A DNA stretch of 5,276 bases, taken from the NCBI GenBank assembly GCA_027017505.1, contig JALUQR010000061.1, forward strand, positions 1 to 5,276. Direction: 5' to 3'. Under the pieces are notes generated by a model. The model ran no database searches and was not told the DNA's origin. It saw only the letters and a list, made by a program, of their open reading frames with translations. Shown here in pieces: positions 1 to 5,276 of this stretch. Numbering within the stretch: the first letter of the stretch is position 1; each line of letters starts with the position of its first letter. A program made the position numbers and the translations under genes. This DNA is from a bacterium. Lineage in GTDB: Bacteria; Desulfobacterota; GWC2-55-46; DRQE01.

Positions 1-455
1 GCATGCTTGAAAGCGTAAGAAAGCTTGCCCTCTCTGGCATACCCGTGTATGCAGAATGTGGCGGGCTTATTTACCTTACAGAGGGTGTAACACTCACAGA
101 CGGAAGGTTTTTTCCCATGGCAGGCCTCCTGCAGGCAGAGTGCGTTATGCACACCACCCTGAGGGCCCTGGGATATGTGGAGGTTGAAACCACAGAGGAT
201 TCCATACTCGGCCATAAGGGCACACGCATGAGGGGACACCAGTTCAGATACTCAGAGCTTGTGCCCAGGGGAAGACTCGAAAGGATATACAGGCTGAGGT
301 CTGTTAGAACGGGTGAGCTTGTGGAGGAGGGCTACAGGGTAAAAAATGTGGTTGCAAGCTATGTGCACACACACTGGGCCTGCAACAGGGATGTTCCCCT
401 GAGCTTCATTGACGCATGCAAAAAATACAGAAGGAGTAAGCTATGCCAAGGATAA
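1..455 (+). CDS. cobB/cbiA: Cobyrinic acid a,c-diamide synthase, C-terminal part (5'-truncated by window)
   Basis: This is the 3' end of the enzyme that amidates the a- and c-acetate side chains of cobyrinic acid using glutamine and ATP in the cytoplasm. Only about 150 residues are visible; the family is roughly 450, so the ATP-binding synthetase half lies upstream and the ATG at position 3 is internal. What remains is the class I glutamine amidotransferase domain. The nucleophile motif PVYAECGG has its Cys codon at 57-59. It is followed by the LGY motif, RGHQFRYSE, and the C-terminal SYVHTHW carrying the candidate catalytic His. YAECGG and RGHxFxYS separate CbiA from its paralogue CbiP/CobQ, whose motifs differ. 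The usual HLHF is HTHW here, a mild change. The last 13 bases overlap cobU in another frame. CobB (Pseudomonas) and CbiA (Salmonella) names are interchangeable; whether the substrate is cobyrinic or hydrogenobyrinic acid depends on genes not seen. Confidence 0.93.
   Translation, partial: MLESVRKLALSGIPVYAECGGLIYLTEGVTLTDGRFFPMAGLLQAECVMHTTLRALGYVEVETTEDSILGHKGTRMRGHQFRYSELVPRGRLERIYRLRSVRTGELVEEGYRVKNVVASYVHTHWACNRDVPLSFIDACKKYRRSKLCQG
431..436 (+). promoter_or_regulatory. Shine-Dalgarno site for cobU
   Basis: AAGGAG lies six bases before the ATG at 443 and inside the end of the cobB coding region. It supports the 443 start and the 13-base overlap between the two genes. Confidence 0.75.
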
Positions 456-979
456 CACTCATAACAGGGGGGATGAAAAGCGGTAAGAGTGCACAGGCAC
501 TTAAGATTGCAGATAACTACCGCAGTAAGCTCTTCATTGCAACCGCAGAGCCCTTTGACGAAGAGCTAAGAATACGAATAGAAAGACACAGAAAAGAGAG
601 AGACTCCACCTACACCACGGTGGAAGAACCCCTACATATAGGCAGTGTGCTTAAGGAGGCAAAAAGGGGGTTCAGGGCAGATGCGGTGGTCATAGACTGT
701 CTCACCCTGTGGCTTGGAAACATATTTCACAGAGAACGGGAAAGACTCGATGCCCTCATGGAGGACTTCCTTACCGCACTGAAGGGCTGTCCGTGCCATA
801 CCATAGTGGTTACAACAGAGCTCGGCATGGGTGTTGTGCCTGTATCAGAGAAGACAAGAAGGTTTGTGGATGTCAGCGGAAGGATAAACCGCACTGTCGC
901 AGAGCTTTCAGATGAGGTGATATTCATGATAAGCGGTATTCCCCTGTTTGTAAAGGGTCATAACAGGGAGGGGACCTGA
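443..979 (+). CDS. cobU: Adenosylcobinamide kinase / adenosylcobinamide-phosphate guanylyltransferase
   Basis: CobU phosphorylates the aminopropanol hydroxyl of adenosylcobinamide and then transfers GMP to give AdoCbi-GDP, the substrate of CobS. The 178-residue product matches the usual family size of about 180. In order it shows a P-loop at residues 9-16 (GGMKSGKS; the family often has GGxRSGKS), then the segment ATAEPFDEELRIRIERHR. That segment contains His49, at the place of the guanylylated His46 of the Salmonella enzyme. Next come the Walker-B-like DCLTLWLGN, ELGMGVVP, and a C-terminal GRINRTVAELSDEV helix with SGIPLFVK. The Trp that usually follows the HRxxR motif is Tyr here (TYTTVEEP), a conservative change. 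The start is fixed by the Shine-Dalgarno site at 431-436 and by the fact that the P-loop begins only nine residues in. It overlaps the end of cobB by 13 bases and is followed after 24 bases by cobT. Confidence 0.97.
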   Translation: MPRITLITGGMKSGKSAQALKIADNYRSKLFIATAEPFDEELRIRIERHRKERDSTYTTVEEPLHIGSVLKEAKRGFRADAVVIDCLTLWLGNIFHRERERLDALMEDFLTALKGCPCHTIVVTTELGMGVVPVSEKTRRFVDVSGRINRTVAELSDEVIFMISGIPLFVKGHNREGT

Positions 980-984
980 AAACT

Positions 985-993
985 AAAGGAGGT
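985..993 (+). promoter_or_regulatory. Strong Shine-Dalgarno site for cobT
   Basis: AAAGGAGGT is a near-perfect complement of the 16S rRNA 3' end, ten bases before the ATG at 1004. It is the strongest ribosome binding site inside the cob cluster. It occupies most of the 24-base gap after cobU, which leaves no room for a terminator or promoter there. Confidence 0.85.
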
Positions 994-1003
994 TTAAACA
1001 GAT

Positions 1004-2059
1004 ATGGGACTTCTCAAGGACACACTCCACGGTATAGTGCCTGTTAGCAGGCATATAGAGCAGAGTGTACAGCAACACCTGGATAGCCTTACCAAACCCA
1101 GGGGAAGCCTTGGCAGACTTGAGGAGATAGCAAAACAGTACTGCCTTGTAACAGGCACGGATAAACCCAGGCTGGGTAAAAAACACATATTCACCTTTGC
1201 GGGAGACCACGGGGTTACAGAAGAGGGTGTTTCTGCCTTTCCAAAGGAGGTTACCCTGCAGATGGTAAGGAACATGGTATCAGGCGGGGCGGCGGTGTGT
1301 GTGCTCGCAGGGTGTGTGGGAGCAGGACTTTCCATAGTGGATGTGGGTGTGGATGGAGACCTGCAGGACATAGAGGGGCTTATACACAGAAAGGTAAGAA
1401 GGGGTACGGCAAACATCACCAGGGGGCCTGCAATGAGCATCCAGGAGGCAGAAAGGGCTGTATGCGTGGGTATAGAACTTGCAAGGAAGGCAAAAAAAGA
1501 TGGGGTTACAATCCTCGGCACAGGAGAGATGGGTATAGGTAACACCACCCCATCCTCTGCCATCTTTGCGGTGTTACTGGGACTACCAGTGGAGGATGTT
1601 ACAGGAAGGGGCACAGGCGTGGATGATGAGACCTACAGAAGAAAGATTGAGGTTATAAAGAGGGCCATAGAGGTGAACTCACCCTTTGGTGACCCGCTGG
1701 ATGTGCTCGCAAAGGTGGGTGGACTTGAGATAGCAGGTATAACAGGGCTTGTACTCGGCGGTGTGCACGAGAGGATGGCAGTGGTGGTTGATGGGTTTAT
1801 ATCCACAGCAGGTGCCCTTGTTGCAATGAAGATGTGCGAGCATGTAAAGGAGTATCTCTTTTTCAGCCACCGCTCTGAAGAGAAGGGACACAGGGCGTTC
1901 TTCGAAAAACTGGGTGTAAAACCCATACTGGACCTTAACATGCGCCTTGGTGAGGGCACAGGCTCAGCCCTTGCCATGGATGTGGTGGAAGCATCGGTAA
2001 GGATATACAACGAGATGGCCACCTTCAGGTCCGCAGGTGTGTCAGAGGGCAGGGATTGA
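1004..2059 (+). CDS. cobT: Nicotinate-nucleotide--dimethylbenzimidazole phosphoribosyltransferase
   Basis: CobT activates the lower ligand base: it exchanges nicotinate on NaMN for 5,6-dimethylbenzimidazole (or a related base), giving the alpha-ribotide that CobS attaches. The product has 351 residues, typical of the family. Recognisable motifs in order are LTKPRGSLGRLEEIA (residues 29-43), FAGDHGV (65-71), DVGVDGD (113-119), LGTGEMGIGNTT (171-182, with Glu175), TGRGTGVDDE, EIAGITGLVLGG, VVDGFISTAGAL and FFSHRSEEKGH. Near the C-terminus MRLGEGTG carries Glu317, which by count falls at the same number as the general-base Glu317 of Salmonella CobT. The start is set by the strong Shine-Dalgarno site just upstream. 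The stop codon overlaps the TTG start of cobS. The natural lower base cannot be read from the sequence; it could be another benzimidazole or a purine, since CobT homologues differ in base preference. Confidence 0.97.
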   Translation: MGLLKDTLHGIVPVSRHIEQSVQQHLDSLTKPRGSLGRLEEIAKQYCLVTGTDKPRLGKKHIFTFAGDHGVTEEGVSAFPKEVTLQMVRNMVSGGAAVCVLAGCVGAGLSIVDVGVDGDLQDIEGLIHRKVRRGTANITRGPAMSIQEAERAVCVGIELARKAKKDGVTILGTGEMGIGNTTPSSAIFAVLLGLPVEDVTGRGTGVDDETYRRKIEVIKRAIEVNSPFGDPLDVLAKVGGLEIAGITGLVLGGVHERMAVVVDGFISTAGALVAMKMCEHVKEYLFFSHRSEEKGHRAFFEKLGVKPILDLNMRLGEGTGSALAMDVVEASVRIYNEMATFRSAGVSEGRD

Positions 2060-2829
2060 AAAGAAAGAATAAATACATAAAGGGCCTTGCTGGAGCCCTT
2101 TCCACACTCACCGTACTGCCACTGTGGACGGACTCCATAGACGCAAGGGCCACACTGCCCTGGTTTCCAGTGGTTGGTCTTGTTCTGGGAGTGGGGGTGT
2201 GGGCTGTGGGCCTTGGGGTGGAGTACATAACAGGCGGGGGGTTCAGCTGGTTTGTTGCACTTTCGGTTGTGCTATCAGGGGTGGTGCTCACAGGCGGGCT
2301 CCACATGGATGGCCTTGCAGATACATTTGATGGACTGCTCGGCGGAAGCACAAAAGAGAGCAGACTTTCCATAATGAAAGACTCAGCGGTGGGAACCTTC
2401 GGTGTGGTTGCAGTGGTAACGGTTCTTGCAACAAAGCTCATCTCGGTTGCCTACCTTGCAGGGGCGGGTCTGCTGTGGTCTGTTGTGCCACCGTATGTGG
2501 TCTCCAGAACATCAATGGTCCTTCTTGCATCAACACTTAAGTACGCACGGCCTGAAGGGGGCACAGGCAGGGCATTTGTGGATGGTGTAAGACCCCTTGA
2601 TGGAGGTGTGGCACTGCTTGTAAGTGTGATACTTCTGTATCCTCTGGGAGGTATAACCGCAATGGGGCTTCTTATTGCAGGTATGGTGGTTACCGTGTGT
2701 GTGGGCTGGATTGCACTCGTAAGAATAGGTGGTGTTACAGGCGATGTGCTCGGTGCAACATCAGAACTCGTTGAGGTGGTAACAATGGTGGTTTCGGTGG
2801 TTATTCTTTCAGAAAGGCAGACCCTTTAA
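2056..2829 (+). CDS. cobS: Adenosylcobinamide-GDP ribazoletransferase (cobalamin synthase), TTG start
   Basis: CobS is the membrane-embedded enzyme that joins AdoCbi-GDP (from CobU) to alpha-ribazole or its phosphate (from CobT). The 257-residue product is of normal length. The diagnostic motif is at residues 80-92, GGLHMDGLADTFD, with Asp85, Asp89 and Asp92 as likely metal/diphosphate ligands. It is followed by RLSIMKDSAVGTFG (103-116). Further signatures are SRTSMVL (150-156), GTGRAFVDG and, near the end, GGVTGDVLGATSELVE (225-240). Hydrophobic stretches near 33-57, 64-83, 115-145, 184-224 and 240-251 fit a polytopic inner-membrane protein. The start is TTG, sharing a TTGA overlap with the cobT stop. 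I saw no ATG, GTG or other TTG in frame in the roughly 50 bases upstream, and the conserved KGLAGALSTLTVLPL begins at residue 9, so a downstream start would cut it. The preceding GAGGGCAGGGA is only a weak ribosome site, so coupling to cobT translation is likely. Confidence 0.95.
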   Translation: MKRKNKYIKGLAGALSTLTVLPLWTDSIDARATLPWFPVVGLVLGVGVWAVGLGVEYITGGGFSWFVALSVVLSGVVLTGGLHMDGLADTFDGLLGGSTKESRLSIMKDSAVGTFGVVAVVTVLATKLISVAYLAGAGLLWSVVPPYVVSRTSMVLLASTLKYARPEGGTGRAFVDGVRPLDGGVALLVSVILLYPLGGITAMGLLIAGMVVTVCVGWIALVRIGGVTGDVLGATSELVEVVTMVVSVVILSERQTL

Positions 2830-2846
2830 TAAAAGGCAGGTTTTCA

Positions 2847-3938
2847 ATGGATGAGGGGATATACCACAGACACGGTGGAGACATTAAAGACGCATTCAGG
2901 AGGTTTCACATACCCCGGAGGGCCGTGGTGGACTTTAGTGTGAACACAAACCCGCTGGGACACCCCCCGGAGGCACTCAAGGCATGGAAGAATACAAAGC
3001 GCCTGGTGGAGGCCTATCCATCTGCGGATGGCAGAAAGGTGGTGGAGTTTTACTCAAAAAGGTTCTCCGTGCCAGAGGAATGCGTTGTTGCAGGCTGTGG
3101 CTCAATGGAGTTCATATATCTTCTGCCACAGCTTTTAAGACCTGCCCGTGTGTGCGTTGTCATGCCCACATTCTATAACTATTCTCATGCCCTCACCCTC
3201 TGTGGCAGTACCATAAGGCCACTGTGGCTTAAGCCCTCATCCAGGTTTGAGGTAAGCTCTGTAGAGTTTTTCTCCTCCCTGAGGGGCACAGATATGCTCT
3301 GGCTCTGCAGACCCAACAACCCCACGGGCACATTGATACCGAGGGAGATTGTCCTTGAGCTACTTAAGAGATTTCCCCACACCACAGTGGTTGTGGATGA
3401 GACATTCATCCAGTTTGCAGAGGGCTTTCCAGAGGAAAGCCTCATACAGGACATCCAGAGATACGGAAATCTCGTTATACTCCATTCACTGACAAAATTT
3501 TACGCACTCGCTGGCCTGAGGGTGGGTGCTCTCATTGCACCTCCAGAGCTTGCAGAAAGGGTGAGAAGGTGTAAGCCACCCTGGACTGTGAACACCCCTG
3601 CAGAGCTTGCAGTAGAGGGGCTTCTTGCATGCCAGAACTACGAGGAGAAAACCCGCATTCTCATAAAGGAAGAAAGAAAGAGGCTCGAAAGGGCAATAAG
3701 GGAACTGCCAGGTGTGGAGCTATTTTCCACAAGGGCAAACTTCTTTCTTGCAAGGTGGCACCTCACAGAAGAGCTTGACCATCTTGTAAGGGAGCTTCTC
3801 TTAAGGGGTATATACATACGCGACTGCAGAAACTTTCCCTCCCTTGAGGCAGGCTACTTCAGGTTTGCCATAAAGATGCCACACGAAAACGATGCACTCC
3901 TTAAAGCACTGGGGGAGATAACCACACAATGGAGGTAG
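2847..3938 (+). CDS. cobD: L-threonine-O-3-phosphate decarboxylase (PLP-dependent, aminotransferase fold)
   Basis: This fold-type I PLP enzyme decarboxylates L-threonine-O-3-phosphate to (R)-1-amino-2-propanol phosphate, the linker that CbiB couples to cobyric acid. It is called CobD in Salmonella and CobC in Pseudomonas denitrificans; length (363 residues) matches the Salmonella enzyme. The N-terminus has the family signature HGGD (9-12), then VDFSVNTNPLG (28-38). Cofactor residues follow: RPNNPTG at 155-161 (Asn157), VVVDETF at 181-187 (Asp184), and SLTKFYALAGLRVG at 214-227 with Lys217 as the Schiff-base lysine. PPWTVN (244-249) is a family marker, and Arg339 in YFRF is the expected carboxylate-binding Arg. 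These distinguish it from histidinol-phosphate aminotransferase, the closest alternative. ATG at 2847 follows AAAAGGCAGG by six bases, 17 bases after cobS. It overlaps cbiB by 10 bases; this adjacency to its partner enzyme supports the call. Serine phosphate as an alternative substrate cannot be excluded. Confidence 0.93.
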   Translation: MDEGIYHRHGGDIKDAFRRFHIPRRAVVDFSVNTNPLGHPPEALKAWKNTKRLVEAYPSADGRKVVEFYSKRFSVPEECVVAGCGSMEFIYLLPQLLRPARVCVVMPTFYNYSHALTLCGSTIRPLWLKPSSRFEVSSVEFFSSLRGTDMLWLCRPNNPTGTLIPREIVLELLKRFPHTTVVVDETFIQFAEGFPEESLIQDIQRYGNLVILHSLTKFYALAGLRVGALIAPPELAERVRRCKPPWTVNTPAELAVEGLLACQNYEEKTRILIKEERKRLERAIRELPGVELFSTRANFFLARWHLTEELDHLVRELLLRGIYIRDCRNFPSLEAGYFRFAIKMPHENDALLKALGEITTQWR

Positions 3939-4903
3939 GACTGGTTCTTGCAGTGGCATTCATAGCAGACCTTCTTCTGGGAGACCCGCCCTACAGACTC
4001 CATCCTGTAAGACTCATCGGTAGATTCATAGAAACTGTGGAAGGTTTTTTAAGAAAGGGTTCTGCCACAACCACCGCAGGGGCCGTGCTCCTTATCCTTA
4101 CCGCCGGGCTTACACTTGCCATCTACATTGCAGGCCACCATCTTCTCGCCATGGTTGCTCTTGAGAGTGTGTGGGATGTGTACTGGGTGTACTCGATGAT
4201 TGCCTTCAGGGATATGTTTGACCATGTGGAGCCGGTAAAGAACGCCCTCGAAAGGGAAGACCTTGCCAGTGCAAGAAAGGGGACGGCCCTCATAGTGGGA
4301 AGGATTACAGACAGGCTCGGTGTGGAGGAACTCTCAAGGGCAACGGTGGAAAGCCTTGCAGAGGGATTTGTGGATGGGCTTCTATCTCCACTTGTGTGGT
4401 TTGTTGCAGGTGCCACCCTTGCCCACCTTGCAGGCTACAACGAGGTGGTTTTTGCCACAGGATGTATGATAACATGCAGGGCGGTAAACACCCTTGACTC
4501 AATGGTCGGTTACCGTAGCCCAGAATACATACTGCTTGGCAGACCATCCGCAAGGGCAGACGACCTTTTAAACTTCATACCCGCAAGACTATCCATACCC
4601 GTTCTCTTTCTTGCATCCACACTTCTTGGCTACAACGCACTGCGTGGACTTAAGATAGCCCTAAGAGACAGGCTCAAACACCCGTCCCCAAATTCGGCAC
4701 ACCCTGAAAGCTTTATAGCAGGTGTGCTCAACATAAAACTCGGTGGACCAGCCCTCTACAGCGACGGGCTTCACGAAAGACCCACCATCGGCGGAAACTC
4801 CACACCCACGCCACGCCACATAGAAGATGCAAAAAAAATCACCATGCTCGCAGGCACAATTGCAGTGTTGACCGCAGTGTTTGTGTGCATGACACTTTAT
4901 TGA
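3929..4903 (+). CDS. cbiB: Adenosylcobinamide-phosphate synthase (membrane protein)
   Basis: CbiB condenses adenosylcobyric acid with aminopropanol phosphate to give adenosylcobinamide phosphate; it is called CobD in Pseudomonas naming. The product has 324 residues, close to the 319 of Salmonella. Motifs in order: ADLLLGDPPYRLHPVRLIG (13-31), the central ATVESLAEGFVDGLLSPL (138-155), CRAVNTLDSMVGYR (183-196), SARADDLLNFIPARL (207-221), SPNSAHPESFIAGVLNIKLGG (253-273) and the late RPTIG. Hydrophobic stretches near 3-17, 49-75, 151-182, 222-238 and 304-322 fit an integral membrane protein. Two normally conserved residues differ: VGRIT at 123-127 where VGRDT is usual, and ESLAEG at 141-146 where ESxAEN is usual. 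Start ATG overlaps the end of cobD by 10 bases; GGAG at 3914-3917 is a modest ribosome site. It is the last gene of the cluster in this window. Confidence 0.94.
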   Translation: MEVGLVLAVAFIADLLLGDPPYRLHPVRLIGRFIETVEGFLRKGSATTTAGAVLLILTAGLTLAIYIAGHHLLAMVALESVWDVYWVYSMIAFRDMFDHVEPVKNALEREDLASARKGTALIVGRITDRLGVEELSRATVESLAEGFVDGLLSPLVWFVAGATLAHLAGYNEVVFATGCMITCRAVNTLDSMVGYRSPEYILLGRPSARADDLLNFIPARLSIPVLFLASTLLGYNALRGLKIALRDRLKHPSPNSAHPESFIAGVLNIKLGGPALYSDGLHERPTIGGNSTPTPRHIEDAKKITMLAGTIAVLTAVFVCMTLY

Positions 4904-4912
4904 TACAGGGCA

Positions 4913-4976
4913 TATCTTGACAGAAATGTATTTAAATAATCAATTTGACTTATAGATGAATATCTGTCATAAGATA
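4913..4976. repeat. Imperfect inverted repeat, 12 paired bases with a 2-base bulge
   Basis: The left arm TATCTTGACAGA (4913-4924) is complementary base for base to the right arm TCTGTCATAAGATA (4963-4976), except that two extra bases (TA, 4970-4971) interrupt the right arm. The arms are separated by 38 bases. The right half also contains a smaller palindrome, TATCT-6-AGATA (4961-4976). It could be a pair of operator half-sites for a regulator of the downstream gene, an mRNA stem ending the cob transcript, or chance in AT-rich DNA. The absence of a T run argues against a standard terminator. Confidence 0.5.
4945..4975 (+). promoter_or_regulatory. Possible sigma-70-type promoter for the downstream secreted-protein gene
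   Basis: TTGACT (4945-4950) resembles a -35 box and TAAGAT (4970-4975) a -10 box, but the 19-base spacing is longer than ideal. A better -35 box, TTGACA at 4917-4922, has no good -10 partner at 16-18 bases. A promoter is expected here because the gene after the spacer is functionally unrelated to cobalamin synthesis. If real, the -10 box overlaps the right arm of the inverted repeat, so a protein bound there could repress it. The exact hexamers are uncertain. Confidence 0.3.
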
Positions 4977-4994
4977 CAGTGAAAAACAATGTTG

Positions 4995-5003
4995 AAAGGA
5001 GGG
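4995..5003 (+). promoter_or_regulatory. Shine-Dalgarno site selecting the GTG start at 5010
   Basis: AAAGGAGGG ends six bases before GTG at 5010. An in-frame ATG at 4989 lies upstream of this site and has no ribosome site of its own, so the GTG is preferred. Confidence 0.75.
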
Positions 5004-5009
5004 TGCGGG

Positions 5010-5276
5010 GTGTCAGCAAGGGTCATTGTTTCGGGTTTGTTATCCATTGTGGTCTTTTTTGTCTTTACCGCTGATGTACTGGCAGAGGCGGTAAGGAGGG
5101 TTAGTGTGAGTTACATCGTGGAGGTAAGGGATGTGCCTTCAGATGCGGACAGGTTGAGGGTGTGGGTGCCCTATCCGCTTGAGGATGAGGCACAGAGGAT
5201 TCTTTCAATGAAGATTACAGCCCCTGCGCCCTTCAGCATAAACTACGAGCCCGAGTGGGGCAACCGCATGGTGTAT
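5010..5276 (+). CDS. Probable secreted transglutaminase-like protein, N-terminal part (3'-truncated by window)
   Basis: An open frame of 89 codons runs off the window. The start is GTG, chosen for its Shine-Dalgarno site; an in-frame ATG at 4989 would add seven residues. Residues 1-25 look like a Sec signal peptide: Arg4, a hydrophobic core from Val5 to Phe19, and a probable cleavage after VLA (residue 25) before EA. The rest, including SYIVEVRDVPSDADRLRVWV (34-53), then PYP, and NYEPEWGNRMVY (78-89), resembles the beta-rich region before the catalytic domain in many bacterial transglutaminase-like proteins. These typically read as a phrase of the type 'V-x-x-[IL]-P-x-x-A-x-x-[VL]-x-[VL]-W-[IV]-P-x-P' followed later by 'YGN+M'. 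The Cys-His-Asp catalytic part would lie beyond the window, so activity cannot be judged. It is separated from cbiB by 106 bases and probably has its own promoter; no link to B12 synthesis is evident. Confidence 0.7.
   Translation, partial: MSARVIVSGLLSIVVFFVFTADVLAEAVRRVSVSYIVEVRDVPSDADRLRVWVPYPLEDEAQRILSMKITAPAPFSINYEPEWGNRMVY

Larger units (their letters stand above)
4904..5009. other. AT-rich intergenic spacer between the cob operon and the next gene
   Basis: This is the only sizeable non-coding gap in the window and is visibly more AT-rich than the flanking genes. It holds an imperfect inverted repeat, a short direct repeat GATACAG (4902-4908, starting in the cbiB stop codon, and 4973-4979), promoter-like hexamers and the ribosome site of the next gene. 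I see no GC-rich hairpin followed by a T run, so no clear intrinsic terminator for the cob operon, and no B12-riboswitch motif. Confidence 0.8.

Noticed and set aside
994..1614. Long open frame (206 codons) on the minus strand opposite cobT
   Set aside because: It lies wholly antisense to a cobT with intact motifs, and its Ser/Pro/Thr/Cys-rich translation resembles no family and is typical of a codon-bias shadow.
1633..2441. Two further minus-strand open frames (1633-2022 and 2025-2441) opposite cobT and cobS
   Set aside because: Both are low-complexity Ser/Thr/Pro-rich shadows of well-supported genes, with no recognisable motif.
488..2566. GCACAGGC repeated four times (near 490, 1610, 1957 and 2560), considered as an uptake or Chi-like sequence
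   Set aside because: Three copies are the codons GGC-ACA-GGC for Gly-Thr-Gly motifs conserved in CobT and CobS; the recurrence is explained by protein sequence and codon preference, and I saw none on the other strand.
2847..3938. Histidinol-phosphate aminotransferase (hisC) as identity of the PLP gene
   Set aside because: The N-terminal HGGD, the SLTKFYALAGLR lysine motif, PPWTVN and the position between cobS and cbiB fit threonine-phosphate decarboxylase better.
2315..4610. Very frequent CTTGCA
   Set aside because: These mostly read as CTT-GCA (Leu-Ala) codon pairs in frame, reflecting codon usage rather than a DNA signal.
4904..4980. Intrinsic terminator after cbiB
   Set aside because: The only stem is AT-rich with a 38-base loop and no following T run, so I do not call it a terminator.
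4904..5009. Cobalamin riboswitch in the spacer
   Set aside because: It is too short, is AT-rich without a B12-box-like conserved core, and sits downstream of the cob genes in front of an unrelated gene. A riboswitch would be expected upstream of the operon, outside the window.

Overview
The window is an ordinary, tightly packed bacterial cobalamin (vitamin B12) late-pathway operon on the + strand, followed by the start of an unrelated secreted-protein gene. The order is cobB/cbiA (3' end only), cobU, cobT, cobS, threonine-phosphate decarboxylase (cobD in Salmonella naming, cobC in Pseudomonas naming) and cbiB. After cbiB comes a 106-base AT-rich spacer, then the first 89 codons of a signal-peptide protein that resembles the N-terminal region of bacterial transglutaminase-like proteins and runs off the window.

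The six cob genes are head to tail with overlaps or very short gaps: 13-nt overlap, 24-nt gap, 4-nt overlap, 17-nt gap, 10-nt overlap. This points to one transcript and some translational coupling. Each product carries the recognisable family motifs at close to family length, and no gene looks broken. Together they cover a,c-diamide formation on the corrin ring (CbiA), making aminopropanol phosphate (CobD) and attaching it (CbiB), activating the adenosylcobinamide side (CobU), activating the lower ligand base (CobT), and joining the two halves (CobS). The corrinoid adenosyltransferase, cobyric acid synthase (CbiP/CobQ) and alpha-ribazole phosphatase (CobC) are not in the window.

Organism: strong AGGAGG-type Shine-Dalgarno sites and GTG/TTG starts indicate a bacterium. 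Codon choice is distinctive: AGG/AGA for Arg, ATA for Ile, and frequent CTT-GCA Leu-Ala pairs, at moderate GC. That style is seen in anaerobic, often thermophilic lineages such as Nitrospirota/Thermodesulfovibrio-like or Desulfobacterota-like bacteria. This assignment is inference only.

I found no undescribed system. The points most worth a second look are an imperfect 12-pair inverted repeat in the spacer after cbiB, two substitutions at normally well-conserved CbiB positions, the TTG start of cobS, and the missing CobC in an otherwise complete nucleotide-loop cluster.
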